The position numbers and the translations under genes are program-made. Shown one piece after another: positions 8,768 through 16,597 of a stretch of 64,000 bases of DNA. The stretch covers positions 61,200-125,199 of the forward strand of contig NZ_JARRQY010000007.1 in assembly GCF_037381185.1 (NCBI RefSeq), written 5' to 3'. Every line of letters starts with the position of its first letter. The stretch's first letter is position 1. The stretch comes from Acidihalobacter_A sp037381185. Its GTDB lineage: Bacteria; Pseudomonadota; Gammaproteobacteria; DSM-5130; Acidihalobacteraceae. The notes beneath the pieces are model-generated. The model did no database searches, was not told the origin of the DNA, and saw only the letters and a program-made list of their open reading frames with translations.

Positions 8768-10939
8768 ATGAGCGATCGTATCCAATGCGCCGACCTATCC
8801 GTCGCCCCCGTGTTCCACGCATTCATCCGCGACGAGGCGCTGCCGGGCACCGGCATCGACGCGGAGACGTTCTGGCACGCCTTCAGCGGGATTGCCCATG
8901 AACTCGCGCCCCGGAATGCGGCCCTGCTGGAGAAACGCGACGCGTTGCAGCGGCAGATCGACGAATGGCACCGGCAACATCGCGATCATCCCCACGACCA
9001 GGATGCATACGAGACATTTCTGCGCGAGATCGGCTACCTGCTGCCCGAAGGCGAGGACTTCAGCATCGACACTGCCAACGTCGATCCGGAAATCGCCACA
9101 CTGGCCGGTCCGCAGTTGGTGGTGCCCGCCAGCAACGCACGCTATGCGCTGAACGCCGCCAACGCGCGCTGGGGCAGCCTGTTCGATGCGCTGTACGGCA
9201 CCGATGTCATTGCGGAGACGCCGGAAACCGCGCGCGGCGACGGTTACAATCCCGCCCGTGGCGCGCAGGTGTTCACCTATGCCGCCGGCTTTCTCGACCA
9301 GGCCGCCCCCCTGAGCAGCGGCAGTCACGGTGACGTCGTCGCTTACCGGCTTCGAAACGCCAGCTGCGTGGCGCAGCTGGCGGACGGCCGCGAAACCACG
9401 CTGGCCGATCCCGCTCAATTCGTCGGCTACCGCGATGCCGAAAACAGACTCGCAGCGGTGCTGTTGCGCAACCATGGCCTGCACATCGAATTGCAGATCG
9501 ACGCCGCACACCCGATCGGACAGCAGCATCCCGCCGGCCTGAAGGACGTCCTGCTCGAGGCCGCGGTCAGCACGATTCAGGACTGCGAGGACTCGGTGGC
9601 TGCCGTCGACGCCGAAGACAAGACCGCCGTCTACCGCAATCTGCTGGGACTGATGAAAGGCACGCTGGAGGCGAGCTTCACCAAGGGCGGCCGCCAGGTG
9701 ACCCGCTCGCTCAATCCCGACCGCGTCTACGCCACCCCCGAGAGCGGTGAGCTGAGCCTGCCCGGGCGCAGCCTGACACTGATCCGCAACGTCGGCCACC
9801 TGATGACCAACAACGCAGTGCTGCTGAGCAACGGCGACGAGGTCTTCGAGGGCATGCTCGACGCCATGGTCAGCGCCCTGATCGCACTGCATGACCTGCG
9901 CGGCGACGGCCCGATCCGCAACTCCCGCAGCGGCAGCGTGTACATCGTCAAGCCGAAGATGCACGGCCCGGAGGAGGTGGCCTTCGCAGCCGAGCTGTTC
10001 GCACGGGTGGAGGATGCCCTGGGCATGGCGCGCAACACGCTCAAGATGGGCATCATGGACGAGGAGCGACGCACCACCGTCAACCTGAAGGAGTGCATCC
10101 GGGCGGCCCGGGAGCGCGTCATCTTCATCAATACCGGCTTCCTGGACCGCACCGGCGACGAAATCCACACCTCGATGGAAGCCGGCCCCATGCTGCGCAA
10201 GGGGGACATGAAGCACGCCGACTGGATCCAGGCCTACGAGGATCGCAACGTCGACGTCGGTCTGCGCTGCGGCCTGTCGGGAAAGGCGCAGATCGGCAAG
10301 GGCATGTGGGCCATGCCGGACGAGATGGCGGCCATGATGGAAAGCAAGATCGGCCATCCCATGGCCGGCGCCAACACCGCCTGGGTACCCTCGCCTACCG
10401 CGGCCACACTGCACGCCATGCACTACCACGAGGTCGACGTGTTCGCCCGCCAGCGCGAACTCTCGGCGCGGAACACCGCGCCGCTGCGCCGCATTCTCAC
10501 CGTCCCGCTCGACCCGCGGGCGGACTGGAGCGCCGAGGAGCGCCAGCAGGAGCTGGACAACAACTGCCAGGGCATCCTGGGCTACGTGGTGCGCTGGATC
10601 GACCAGGGCGTCGGCTGCTCCAAGGTGCCGGACATCAACGACACCGGCCTGATGGAGGATCGCGCGACGCTGCGCATTTCCAGCCAGCACATCGCCAACT
10701 GGCTGCACCACGGCGTCGTCGGCGAGCAGCAGGTCATCGACACGCTCAAGCGCATGGCGGCAGTCGTGGATGCGCAGAACGCCGGCGATCCGCAGTATGT
10801 CGCCATGGCACCCGATTTCAACGGAATCGCCTACCTGGCCGCCAGCGATCTGATCTTCAGGAGTCGCGAGGTACCCAACGGCTACACCGAACCCACCCTG
10901 CACAAACGTCGCCTGGAATTGAAGGCCCGACAGGCCTGA
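8768..10939 (+). CDS. glcB: Malate synthase G
   Basis: A 723-residue monomeric malate synthase of the G isoform, the same length as E. coli GlcB. It condenses glyoxylate with acetyl-CoA to malate and completes the shunt begun by AceA. Visible family features include VSTIQDCEDSVAAVDAEDK, SGSVYIVKPKMHGPEEVAFA and the GIMDEERRTTVNLKECI segment with the catalytic Arg and metal-binding Glu region. A late segment WIDQGVGCSKVPDINDTGLM supports completeness. ATG at 8768 follows a strong AGGAGG at 8751-8756, so the longer frame from 8675 is not used. It is divergent from aceK. Confidence 0.97.
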   Translation: MSDRIQCADLSVAPVFHAFIRDEALPGTGIDAETFWHAFSGIAHELAPRNAALLEKRDALQRQIDEWHRQHRDHPHDQDAYETFLREIGYLLPEGEDFSIDTANVDPEIATLAGPQLVVPASNARYALNAANARWGSLFDALYGTDVIAETPETARGDGYNPARGAQVFTYAAGFLDQAAPLSSGSHGDVVAYRLRNASCVAQLADGRETTLADPAQFVGYRDAENRLAAVLLRNHGLHIELQIDAAHPIGQQHPAGLKDVLLEAAVSTIQDCEDSVAAVDAEDKTAVYRNLLGLMKGTLEASFTKGGRQVTRSLNPDRVYATPESGELSLPGRSLTLIRNVGHLMTNNAVLLSNGDEVFEGMLDAMVSALIALHDLRGDGPIRNSRSGSVYIVKPKMHGPEEVAFAAELFARVEDALGMARNTLKMGIMDEERRTTVNLKECIRAARERVIFINTGFLDRTGDEIHTSMEAGPMLRKGDMKHADWIQAYEDRNVDVGLRCGLSGKAQIGKGMWAMPDEMAAMMESKIGHPMAGANTAWVPSPTAATLHAMHYHEVDVFARQRELSARNTAPLRRILTVPLDPRADWSAEERQQELDNNCQGILGYVVRWIDQGVGCSKVPDINDTGLMEDRATLRISSQHIANWLHHGVVGEQQVIDTLKRMAAVVDAQNAGDPQYVAMAPDFNGIAYLAASDLIFRSREVPNGYTEPTLHKRRLELKARQA

Positions 10940-10942
10940 AGT

Positions 10943-10981
10943 GCAGGCGGCAGGCAGGCATCATCCCTGCCGGCCGCCTGC
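10943..10981. terminator. Bidirectional hairpin between convergent glcB and the buf operon
   Basis: Left arm 10943-10958 and right arm 10966-10981 pair as GCAGGCGGC/GCCGCCTGC plus GGCAGG/CCTGCC with one mismatch and a 7-base loop. It lies exactly between two convergent stop codons. No U-run, so strength is uncertain. Confidence 0.55.
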
Positions 10982-10992
10982 GGCACACCGCA

Positions 10993-11490
10993 TCAACCGC
11001 CTGACGCGTGGCCCGGCAGCGCACCGCCGGCATGGCCGCGACGCCGCCACCAGCGCATCGCGGCGTAGTCCACCGACAGGGCGCCTGCGCCGTGGAACAT
11101 GGGCGCCAGCAACAGCACGCCCCACAGGAACTGCTGATAGAGCGCCGCACCGTGCAGATCGGGATAGGAAATCACCGCGACGATGTTGTAGACGAACAGC
11201 ACGAAGGCGGTGAACCGGGTCGCCGTACCGGTCGCCAGCAACACCGAGAAGATCACCTCGACCAGCATGCCCAGCCAGGCCGCCAGCACCGGCGGCAGCA
11301 GCGGTACGTGGTAGACGTATTCGAACAGCGCCACCGTCGAACTCATGCTCGCGAGCTTGGCCAGCCCGGCGTACCAGAACACCTGCGCCAGGACCAGGCG
11401 AATGGCCAGGTCTCCTGCCGGCACCGAGAAATCCAACACCCTGCGCGCATAGCCGTAGAGCCTCAGGCCCCATTGCAGATACCCGTTCAT
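10993..11490 (-). CDS. DoxX-family membrane protein of the bufferin operon
   Basis: A 165-residue DoxX/DUF-type membrane protein with four hydrophobic helices (about residues 25-45, 58-80, 85-103 and 112-128). DoxX proteins are quinone-linked or thiosulfate-oxidation-related in some sulfur oxidisers, but in many genomes a DoxX gene closes DUF2282-DUF692-DUF2063 operons, as here. Its start ATG overlaps the bufC stop in an ATGA (11487-11490), which implies translational coupling. Whether it moves electrons for peptide modification or protects the membrane is unknown. The last ~15 residues are low-complexity Gly/Arg-rich. Confidence 0.85.
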   Translation of the reverse strand: MNGYLQWGLRLYGYARRVLDFSVPAGDLAIRLVLAQVFWYAGLAKLASMSSTVALFEYVYHVPLLPPVLAAWLGMLVEVIFSVLLATGTATRFTAFVLFVYNIVAVISYPDLHGAALYQQFLWGVLLLAPMFHGAGALSVDYAAMRWWRRRGHAGGALPGHASGG

Positions 11491-12065
11491 GACTCCCCCT
11501 CCACAGCAATCCCATACCAACGATCGACGACACCCACGGCAACGAAATGCTGCAGGCAGGCCGCGACGTCCAGTTCCTGATCCACTTCCCATGCCTGTTC
11601 GGCGGGGGTGGCTGGAGCCGGACGGAAGCGCAGGCTGCCGAACTCCGTCTCCGCAACGCTTCCCAGCCCCGAAAAGTCGAACTCCGCCGCATCGACGGCG
11701 GTCAATGCGGTCCGCTGCAGCCACTCCAGGCGTGCGACATCCGGCAGATAGGCCAAGGCGGCAAACTCCGGCACCCTGGCGAGAAATGTCGGCAGCGCGG
11801 CGCCGAGTTCGTGCAGATCGCCGCAGCGGGACGGATGCGCCTGGAGATAGCGTTCCACACAGCCGTCGAAGCATTCCTTACCGAGCAACACGCACACCGC
11901 CGGGAAAGCCCCCTGCAGCGCGTTGCAGGAAGCGACACGCACGTTGTTGCGATAGACGGCGGTGGCGACTTCCGCGGACAGGTGCGTCTCGTCCAGGCCC
12001 GCGATCAACCCGCGGCCGAGCACCGCGTCGGCCATCGCATCCTGCAGCTCACGCAGCGCGGACAT
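11487..12065 (-). CDS. bufC: BufC-like DUF2063 (HvfC-type) partner of the MNIO enzyme
   Basis: A 192-residue protein with the DUF2063 N-terminal fold: LQDAMADAVLG near the start, then VYRNNVRVASCNALQGAFPAV and FLARVPEFAALAYLPDVARLEW. Originally described as a putative DNA-binding domain, DUF2063 proteins are now recognised as partners that bring the precursor peptide to DUF692 enzymes. The C-terminal part varies between species. The start overlaps the 3' end of bufB by 17 bases and the stop overlaps doxX, so the operon is tightly coupled. Function is assigned from family and operon context. Confidence 0.85.
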   Translation of the reverse strand: MSALRELQDAMADAVLGRGLIAGLDETHLSAEVATAVYRNNVRVASCNALQGAFPAVCVLLGKECFDGCVERYLQAHPSRCGDLHELGAALPTFLARVPEFAALAYLPDVARLEWLQRTALTAVDAAEFDFSGLGSVAETEFGSLRFRPAPATPAEQAWEVDQELDVAACLQHFVAVGVVDRWYGIAVEGES

Positions 12066-12969
12066 CGGTCTTCTCCAGATAGGTCCGCGCCTTGTCAGCC
12101 TCAGCGAGCAGGGTTTCCAGCTCCGGCAGATCGTTGTCCCATTCGATCAGCGTGGGCCTCCGCCCCAGGCGCACCAGCGCCTTCGCATACAGTTCCCACA
12201 CCGGCGCCGTCACCGCGCGGCTGTGCGTATCGACCAGAACATCTCTGCCGGCGACCTGTTGCACGCTGAAACCGGCCAGATGAATTTCTCCGACCGCCTC
12301 AGGCGGAATGGCAGCGAGATAGTCCAACGGATCGAAGGCGTGGTTGATCGCGTTGACGTAAAGATTGTTGATGTCGAGCAGAATGCCGCAACCGCTGCGC
12401 CTGGCCAGCTCGGCCAGAAAGTCCCATTCGCTGTAGTCGGCGTCTCGATACTGCAGATAGGCCGAAAGATTTTCGATCAGGATCGTGCGGCCCAGGCGCT
12501 CCTGTACGGCCCCCACGCGGGCGCAGACATGGTGCAACGCTTCGACCGTATACGGCAGCGGCAGCAGATCGTTCACGTAGCGGCCGTCGCCGGCCTGCCC
12601 CCAGCACAGATGCTCCGACACCAGAAACGGCTCGATGCGTTTGATCAGACGGTCCAGCTTGTCCAAATGCGTCTGCGACAACGGCGCTGCCGAGCCCAAG
12701 CCGAGTCCCACGCCATGCAAGCTGACGGGGTAGTCGGCGCGCACCCGCGCCAGAACGTGGATCACCGGGCCACCTTCCACGAAAAAGTTCTCGCTGTGCA
12801 CTTCGACCCAGTCGACTGCGGGCCGCGTCGCGAGAAACACGCCATGGTGAGGGGCGCGCAGACCGATCCCCACGGCCTCAGGTGCGGGCGGCGCGCAGAT
12901 TTCAGAAGCGCCGCTCCAGTCACCCGGCTCGGGTAATGCGCGAGCCGCATTTCGCTTGATCCGATTCAT
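12049..12969 (-). CDS. bufB: BufB, DUF692 multinuclear non-haem iron (MNIO) enzyme
   Basis: A 306-residue TIM-barrel MNIO of the DUF692 family, the class that includes MbnB, TglH and BufB. These iron enzymes oxidatively modify Cys residues of ribosomal peptides. Conserved metal-ligand segments are visible in order: VDWVEVHSENFF, SLHGVGLGLGS, VSEHLCW, ILIENLSAYL, LLDINNLYVNAINH, GEIHLAGF, VDTHSRAV and LIEWDNDLP. The start at ATG 12969 is backed by GGGGGGAGG just upstream. The gene directly follows a DUF2282 precursor with four Cys, so thiooxazole-type modification of BufA is the expected reaction. The first ~30 residues are a poorly conserved extension. Confidence 0.92.
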   Translation of the reverse strand: MNRIKRNAARALPEPGDWSGASEICAPPAPEAVGIGLRAPHHGVFLATRPAVDWVEVHSENFFVEGGPVIHVLARVRADYPVSLHGVGLGLGSAAPLSQTHLDKLDRLIKRIEPFLVSEHLCWGQAGDGRYVNDLLPLPYTVEALHHVCARVGAVQERLGRTILIENLSAYLQYRDADYSEWDFLAELARRSGCGILLDINNLYVNAINHAFDPLDYLAAIPPEAVGEIHLAGFSVQQVAGRDVLVDTHSRAVTAPVWELYAKALVRLGRRPTLIEWDNDLPELETLLAEADKARTYLEKTDVRAA

Positions 12970-12990
12970 GTTGCCTCCCCCCGATAGGAA

Positions 12991-13021
12991 CCGCCTCGCC
13001 CGAACGCTGCGGGCGAGGCGG
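12991..13021 (-). promoter_or_regulatory. Perfect hairpin between bufA and bufB
   Basis: A perfect 12-bp stem (12991-13002 with 13010-13021, arm CCGCCTCGCCCG) with a 7-base loop fills the 59-base gap between the bufA stop and the bufB start. It lacks a U-run. Such stems between a RiPP precursor and its enzyme commonly act as partial terminators or RNA-end protectors that keep precursor mRNA in excess; that role is inferred here. Confidence 0.6.
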
Positions 13022-13028
13022 TGGACGA

Positions 13029-13289
13029 CTACATGCCCGGCTTGGTGCTGCCGCCGGCGAGCTTGCTGCAGACGCCCGTCGGCACAAGCACGAAGGACTG
13101 CGGATCGCTCGCCTTGCTGGCCTGGCCGGCGCATGCGTGATCGGAAGATCCGCAATCGTTCTTGTGCACGGCATTGACGCCGTAGCACTTTTCCATACCG
13201 GCAGCATTGGCGACCGTCGCCACACCGCTGGCTCCCAGGGCCAGCAGGCCCGCCATCGCGTAATTGATCGCCCGACGCTTCTGGTTCAT
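13029..13289 (-). CDS. bufA: BufA1-type bufferin precursor (DUF2282)
   Basis: An 86-residue exported precursor. Residues 1-29 form a Sec signal (basic MNQKRR, hydrophobic core, cleavage likely after VANA). The mature part starts near GMEKCYGV, the hallmark of DUF2282 peptides, and carries exactly four Cys (positions 35, 46, 53 and 74), in EKCYG, NDCGSS, HACAG and TGVCS. DUF2282 proteins were recently named bufferins: Cys residues are oxidised by BufB and the product binds copper in the periplasm. GGGAGGA precedes ATG 13289. First gene of the minus-strand bufA-bufB-bufC-doxX operon. Modification is inferred from family, not visible in DNA. Confidence 0.92.
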   Translation of the reverse strand: MNQKRRAINYAMAGLLALGASGVATVANAAGMEKCYGVNAVHKNDCGSSDHACAGQASKASDPQSFVLVPTGVCSKLAGGSTKPGM

Positions 13290-13350
13290 CGTTGAATCCT
13301 CCCTTGGATCACTTGAGTTCGAAGACGCAAACTGCGCCCTCGCAAACTCA

Positions 13351-13376
13351 GTCGTCGCAAGTGCCCGAGGACTTAC
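13351..13376 (-). promoter_or_regulatory. Candidate ECF-sigma promoter for the buf operon
   Basis: On the minus strand, GTAAGT (13376-13371), 16 bases, then CGAC (13354-13351) lie about 60 bases before bufA. The GTAA-N16-CGA layout resembles promoters read by ECF sigma factors such as SigF of Caulobacter, which controls DUF2282-DUF692 operons. No ECF gene is in this window. Confidence 0.4.
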
Positions 13377-13408
13377 ACCCGCAGCGAATTTTTTTGCGAT
13401 GAAACGAA

Positions 13409-13443
13409 AACGGGCCGCAGCGGCTTTGCCGCTGCGGCCCGTT
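13409..13443 (-). terminator. Rho-independent terminator of hom
   Basis: A perfect 16-bp stem (13409-13424 with 13428-13443) with a 3-base loop. On the minus strand it is followed by TTCGTTTC, so it terminates transcription arriving from hom. It also separates hom from the buf promoter. Confidence 0.8.
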
Positions 13444-13492
13444 GGACGTACGAATAAAACTGGACGGAGCCTGGTATTCCGCGCCGATCCGC

Positions 13493-14663
13493 CTACTTGA
13501 GGCTTTCGACCCGGATGCGGGTCAGCGGCATGGTAATCGCCTCCAGCAGCTGAATGGCTTCGATCGCCTCGTTCATCTGCAACTCGCGCACCGGCGCGGT
13601 GAGAATGACGATCGAAGCATCTTCAGCGTCTTACCGGCAGATCGGCCAGCGCGTCCGGCTGGAAGGCCAGATGCGGTACGCGGTTGTTCGGATCGACGGT
13701 CAGGTCGCGTGCCACGTCGACCAGATCCGCCACCACGGCCGAGGCCGTGGGCTCGGCCCCGGCGCCGGGACCATAGTACAGCGTCGGCCCGACCGCATCG
13801 CCACGCACCAGCACCGCGTTCATCACCCCGTCGACATTCGCCAGCAGGCGGCGCTCCGGAATCAGCGTGGGATGCACGCGCAGTTCGATGCCTTCCGGCT
13901 GCCGGCGCGCCACCCCCAGGTGCTTGATGCGATAGCCAAGCTCCGCAGCATTGCCGACGTCCTCACGGGTAATGCGCGTGATGCCTTCGGTGTACACACG
14001 GTCGAACTGCAGCGGGATGCCGAAGGCGATGGAAGCCAGGATGGTGAGCTTGTGCGCGGCGTCGATACCCTCGACGTCAAAGGTCGGATCGGCCTCCGCA
14101 TAGCCCAGGCTCTGCGCCTCGGACAACACGTCCTCGAAATCGCGCCCCTTGTCACGCATTTCGGTGAGGATGAAGTTGCCGGTGCCGTTGATGATGCCGG
14201 CGAGCCATTCGATGGTGTTGCCCGACAAGGCCTCACGGATCGCCTTGATGATGGGAATACCACCGCCGACAGCGGCCTCGAAGGCGACCGTCACGCCCTG
14301 CGCGCTGGCGCGGGCGAAGATCTCGTTGCCGTGCAGAGCGATAAGCGCCTTGTTGGCGGTTACCACATGCTTGCCGTTGTCTATGGCACGCATCACCAGC
14401 TCGTGAGCCAGCCCCGTACCGCCGATCATCTCGAGGACGATCTGCACTTCGGGGTCGTCCACGACTTCGTGGGGCTGCGAGGTCAGCGCAATACCGCTGA
14501 GGTCGCAGTCGCGCTCGCGCGTCAGATCACGGGCGGACGCGCGGACGATGCGTATGCCACGGCCCGCGCGGCGTTGGATTTCTTCGGCATTACGGGCCAG
14601 CACGCGGACCACTCCGCTACCGACCGTTCCCAGGCCCAACAGGCCGACTTTCACTGGCTCCAA
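13493..14663 (-). pseudogene. hom: Homoserine dehydrogenase, broken by an internal deletion
   Basis: The first 346 codons encode the NAD-binding and catalytic domains (VKVGLLGLGTVGSGV; NGTGNFILTEM; AEADPTFDVEGIDAAHKLTI) up to PHLAFQPDALADLPV, then a stop at 13623. The C-terminal ACT-domain end reappears in another frame: EDASIVILTAPVRELQMNEA through TRIRVESLK and a stop at 13493-13495. About 45-50 residues (the AYYLR-DRPGVLA part of the ACT domain) are missing at about 13622-13628. Hom reduces aspartate semialdehyde to homoserine for threonine and methionine. The catalytic domain alone could be active but lack feedback control. Start is probably TTG 14663, 7 bases after AGGGG. thrC, often next, is absent. 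Confidence 0.85.
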
Positions 14664-14715
14664 GAAAAACCCCTTTGTTTTTCTATATGTTGCATGACTG
14701 TTCGCATGTGACTTG

Positions 14716-15897
14716 TCATTCGGAATTGCGCAGCATGTGGCGAATCCCGCGGATCGCCTGGCGCGTACGATGGCCGTTCTCGATCAGACCGAACCGCACG
14801 TGATCATCACCATAGGAACCGAAACCGACGCCCGGCGCCACGGCCACCTTGGCCTCCTTGAGCAGGCGCTTGGAAAACTCCAGCGAACCGAGTTCGCGAT
14901 ACTGCTCAGGAATCCGCGCCCACACGAACATCGTCGCCTTGGGAGACTCGACCTCCCAACCGGCGGAATTGAGCCCGTCGCAGAGCACATCGCGGCGTCC
15001 CCGATAGGTTTCGCGGATTTCGTCCACGCAGTCCTGGGGGCCTTCCAGCGCGGTGATGGCGGCCACCTGTATAGGCGTGAACATGCCGTAGTCGAGATAG
15101 GATTTCATGCGCGCCAGCGCAGCGACGAGCTTGGGGTTGCCGCACATGAAACCGACCCGCCAGCCCGGCATGTTGTAGGTCTTGGACAAGGAGTAGAACT
15201 CGACGGCGACGTCCTTGGCATCCGGCACCTGCAGGATCGAAGGCGCGCGGTAGCCGTCGAACACGATCTCCGCATAGGCGATGTCATGCACCACCCAGAT
15301 GCCATGCTCGCGAGCTATGGCGATCACTTTTTCGAAGAAATCGAGTTCGACGCACTGCCCGGTCGGATTGCCGGGGAAGTTCAGGATGAGCATCTTTGGC
15401 CGCGGCCAGCTCTCGACGATGGCGCGTTCGAGTTCGTGGAAGAAGTCGACCTCCGGCGTCATCGGCACGTGCCGGATATCGGCACCGGCAATCACGCAGC
15501 CATAGGGGTGGATCGGATAGGCTGGATTGGGTACCAGAACGGCGTCGCCGGGGCCGAGCGTGGCCAGCGCCAGATGCGCGAGCCCCTCCTTGGAGCCGAT
15601 GGTCACGATGGCCTCGGACTCCGGATCGAGTTCGACGTCGAAGCGTTCCTTGTACCACCCGCAGATGGCGCGCCGTAGCCGCGGGATGCCGCGCGAAACG
15701 GAGTAGCGATGGGTATCGCCGCGTTGCGCCGCCTCCACCAGCTTGTCGACAATATGCTTCGGTGTCGGCTGGTCCGGATTGCCCATACCGAAATCGATGA
15801 TGTCCTCGCCACGGGCTCTGGCCTTCGCCTTGAGTTCGTTGACGATGTTGAAAACATACGGGGGTAGCCGCTGGATGCGCGGAAAATCGTCTTTCAC
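14716..15897 (-). CDS. alaC: Alanine transaminase, AlaC type
   Basis: A fold-type I PLP aminotransferase of about 393 residues, closest to AlaC (pyruvate/alanine, glutamate/2-oxoglutarate). Family phrases: IQRLPPYVFNIVNELK, DIIDFGMGNPDQPTP, LILNFPGNPTGQ, VVHDIAYAEIVFDG and the PLP-Lys site YSLSKTYNMPGWRVGF. It sits 53 bases upstream of hom in the same direction, a synteny common in proteobacteria, so the two are likely co-transcribed. The start is uncertain: GTG 15897 fits homolog length, while in-frame ATGs at 15954 and 15972 would add about 20-25 unconserved residues. Confidence 0.93.
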   Translation of the reverse strand: MKDDFPRIQRLPPYVFNIVNELKAKARARGEDIIDFGMGNPDQPTPKHIVDKLVEAAQRGDTHRYSVSRGIPRLRRAICGWYKERFDVELDPESEAIVTIGSKEGLAHLALATLGPGDAVLVPNPAYPIHPYGCVIAGADIRHVPMTPEVDFFHELERAIVESWPRPKMLILNFPGNPTGQCVELDFFEKVIAIAREHGIWVVHDIAYAEIVFDGYRAPSILQVPDAKDVAVEFYSLSKTYNMPGWRVGFMCGNPKLVAALARMKSYLDYGMFTPIQVAAITALEGPQDCVDEIRETYRGRRDVLCDGLNSAGWEVESPKATMFVWARIPEQYRELGSLEFSKRLLKEAKVAVAPGVGFGSYGDDHVRFGLIENGHRTRQAIRGIRHMLRNSE

Positions 15898-16207
15898 TGA
15901 AGTCTCTGCGGGCAGATTGACGCGGGGGATTACAGAACGATCGACATTACGCATGAACCTGCAAACTGTCAATCGGCCCTACTTGGATCGCCTTGTACAA
16001 TGCACCTGCGGCAGCGATTCCTCACCTCGAGCACCGGCAGACACTGCACGTTACACTTGGGCCTGCTCACACTATTGAGCGGTGAACTGTTGCGTCCGGT
16101 TGGCCACCACTCGGCGTTGCTCGTCGTTTACATGGGAATGACCAAACCTCTCGCCACGCACGATTATCAGCGAGACCAACCTCTGCCCAGTGAGAGGGAT
16201 CGAAACG

Positions 16208-16582
16208 ATGAAAATGACCGAGGACAAGGGAAACGCGCGTTACGTCATCAACGCCCATGCGCCGGGCCGGGTGACGATCAATCACAGCGTCTACACCCGT
16301 AGCCTGGTGATCGGGCCGCAACGGCTGGTTGCCGAGTGGCGGCCACGCAACCTGGACGAACTGGAAAGCGAAGATATCGACGTCGTACTGGAGGGCGCCC
16401 CCGATATCGTCCTGCTCGGCACGGGTAATCGGCAACGCTTTCCGGCAACCGAGATTCTGCGCCGTTTCGCCGAAGCGGGCGTCGGATGCGAAGTCATGGA
16501 CAATGCCGCCGCCTGCCGCACCTATACCGTATTAATGGCAGAGCAGCGCCGTGTGATCGCCGCCCTGCTACTGGCCGACTGA
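16208..16582 (+). CDS. Mth938-like (DUF498/NDUFAF3-type) protein
   Basis: A 124-residue single-domain protein of the Mth938/Xcc1710 family, related to mitochondrial complex I assembly factor NDUFAF3. Visible family features are the strand VYTRSLVIGPQ, the central DIVLLGTGNRQRFP and the end VMDNAAACRTYTVLMAEQRR. The bacterial role is unproven. GAGAGGG at 16192-16198 places the start at ATG 16208 rather than an upstream in-frame codon. It is convergent with rpoS, whose stop is 16 bases away. Confidence 0.85.
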   Translation: MKMTEDKGNARYVINAHAPGRVTINHSVYTRSLVIGPQRLVAEWRPRNLDELESEDIDVVLEGAPDIVLLGTGNRQRFPATEILRRFAEAGVGCEVMDNAAACRTYTVLMAEQRRVIAALLLAD

Positions 16583-16597
16583 GCCCGGCTGCGGGCT
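16582..16597. terminator. Short bidirectional hairpin between convergent genes
   Basis: AGCCCG and CGGGCT (6 bp) with a GCTG loop lie exactly between the Mth938-like stop and the rpoS stop. The stem is short, so this is a weak call. Confidence 0.3.

Noticed and set aside
8795..10903. A 702-codon open frame antisense to glcB
   Set aside because: It is the mirror of a GC-rich, codon-biased gene, has no family motif and no ribosome site; glcB is certain.
13493..14663. Programmed frameshift or recoded stop in hom
   Set aside because: A block of conserved ACT-domain sequence is missing, which recoding cannot explain; unlike prfB there is no slip site.
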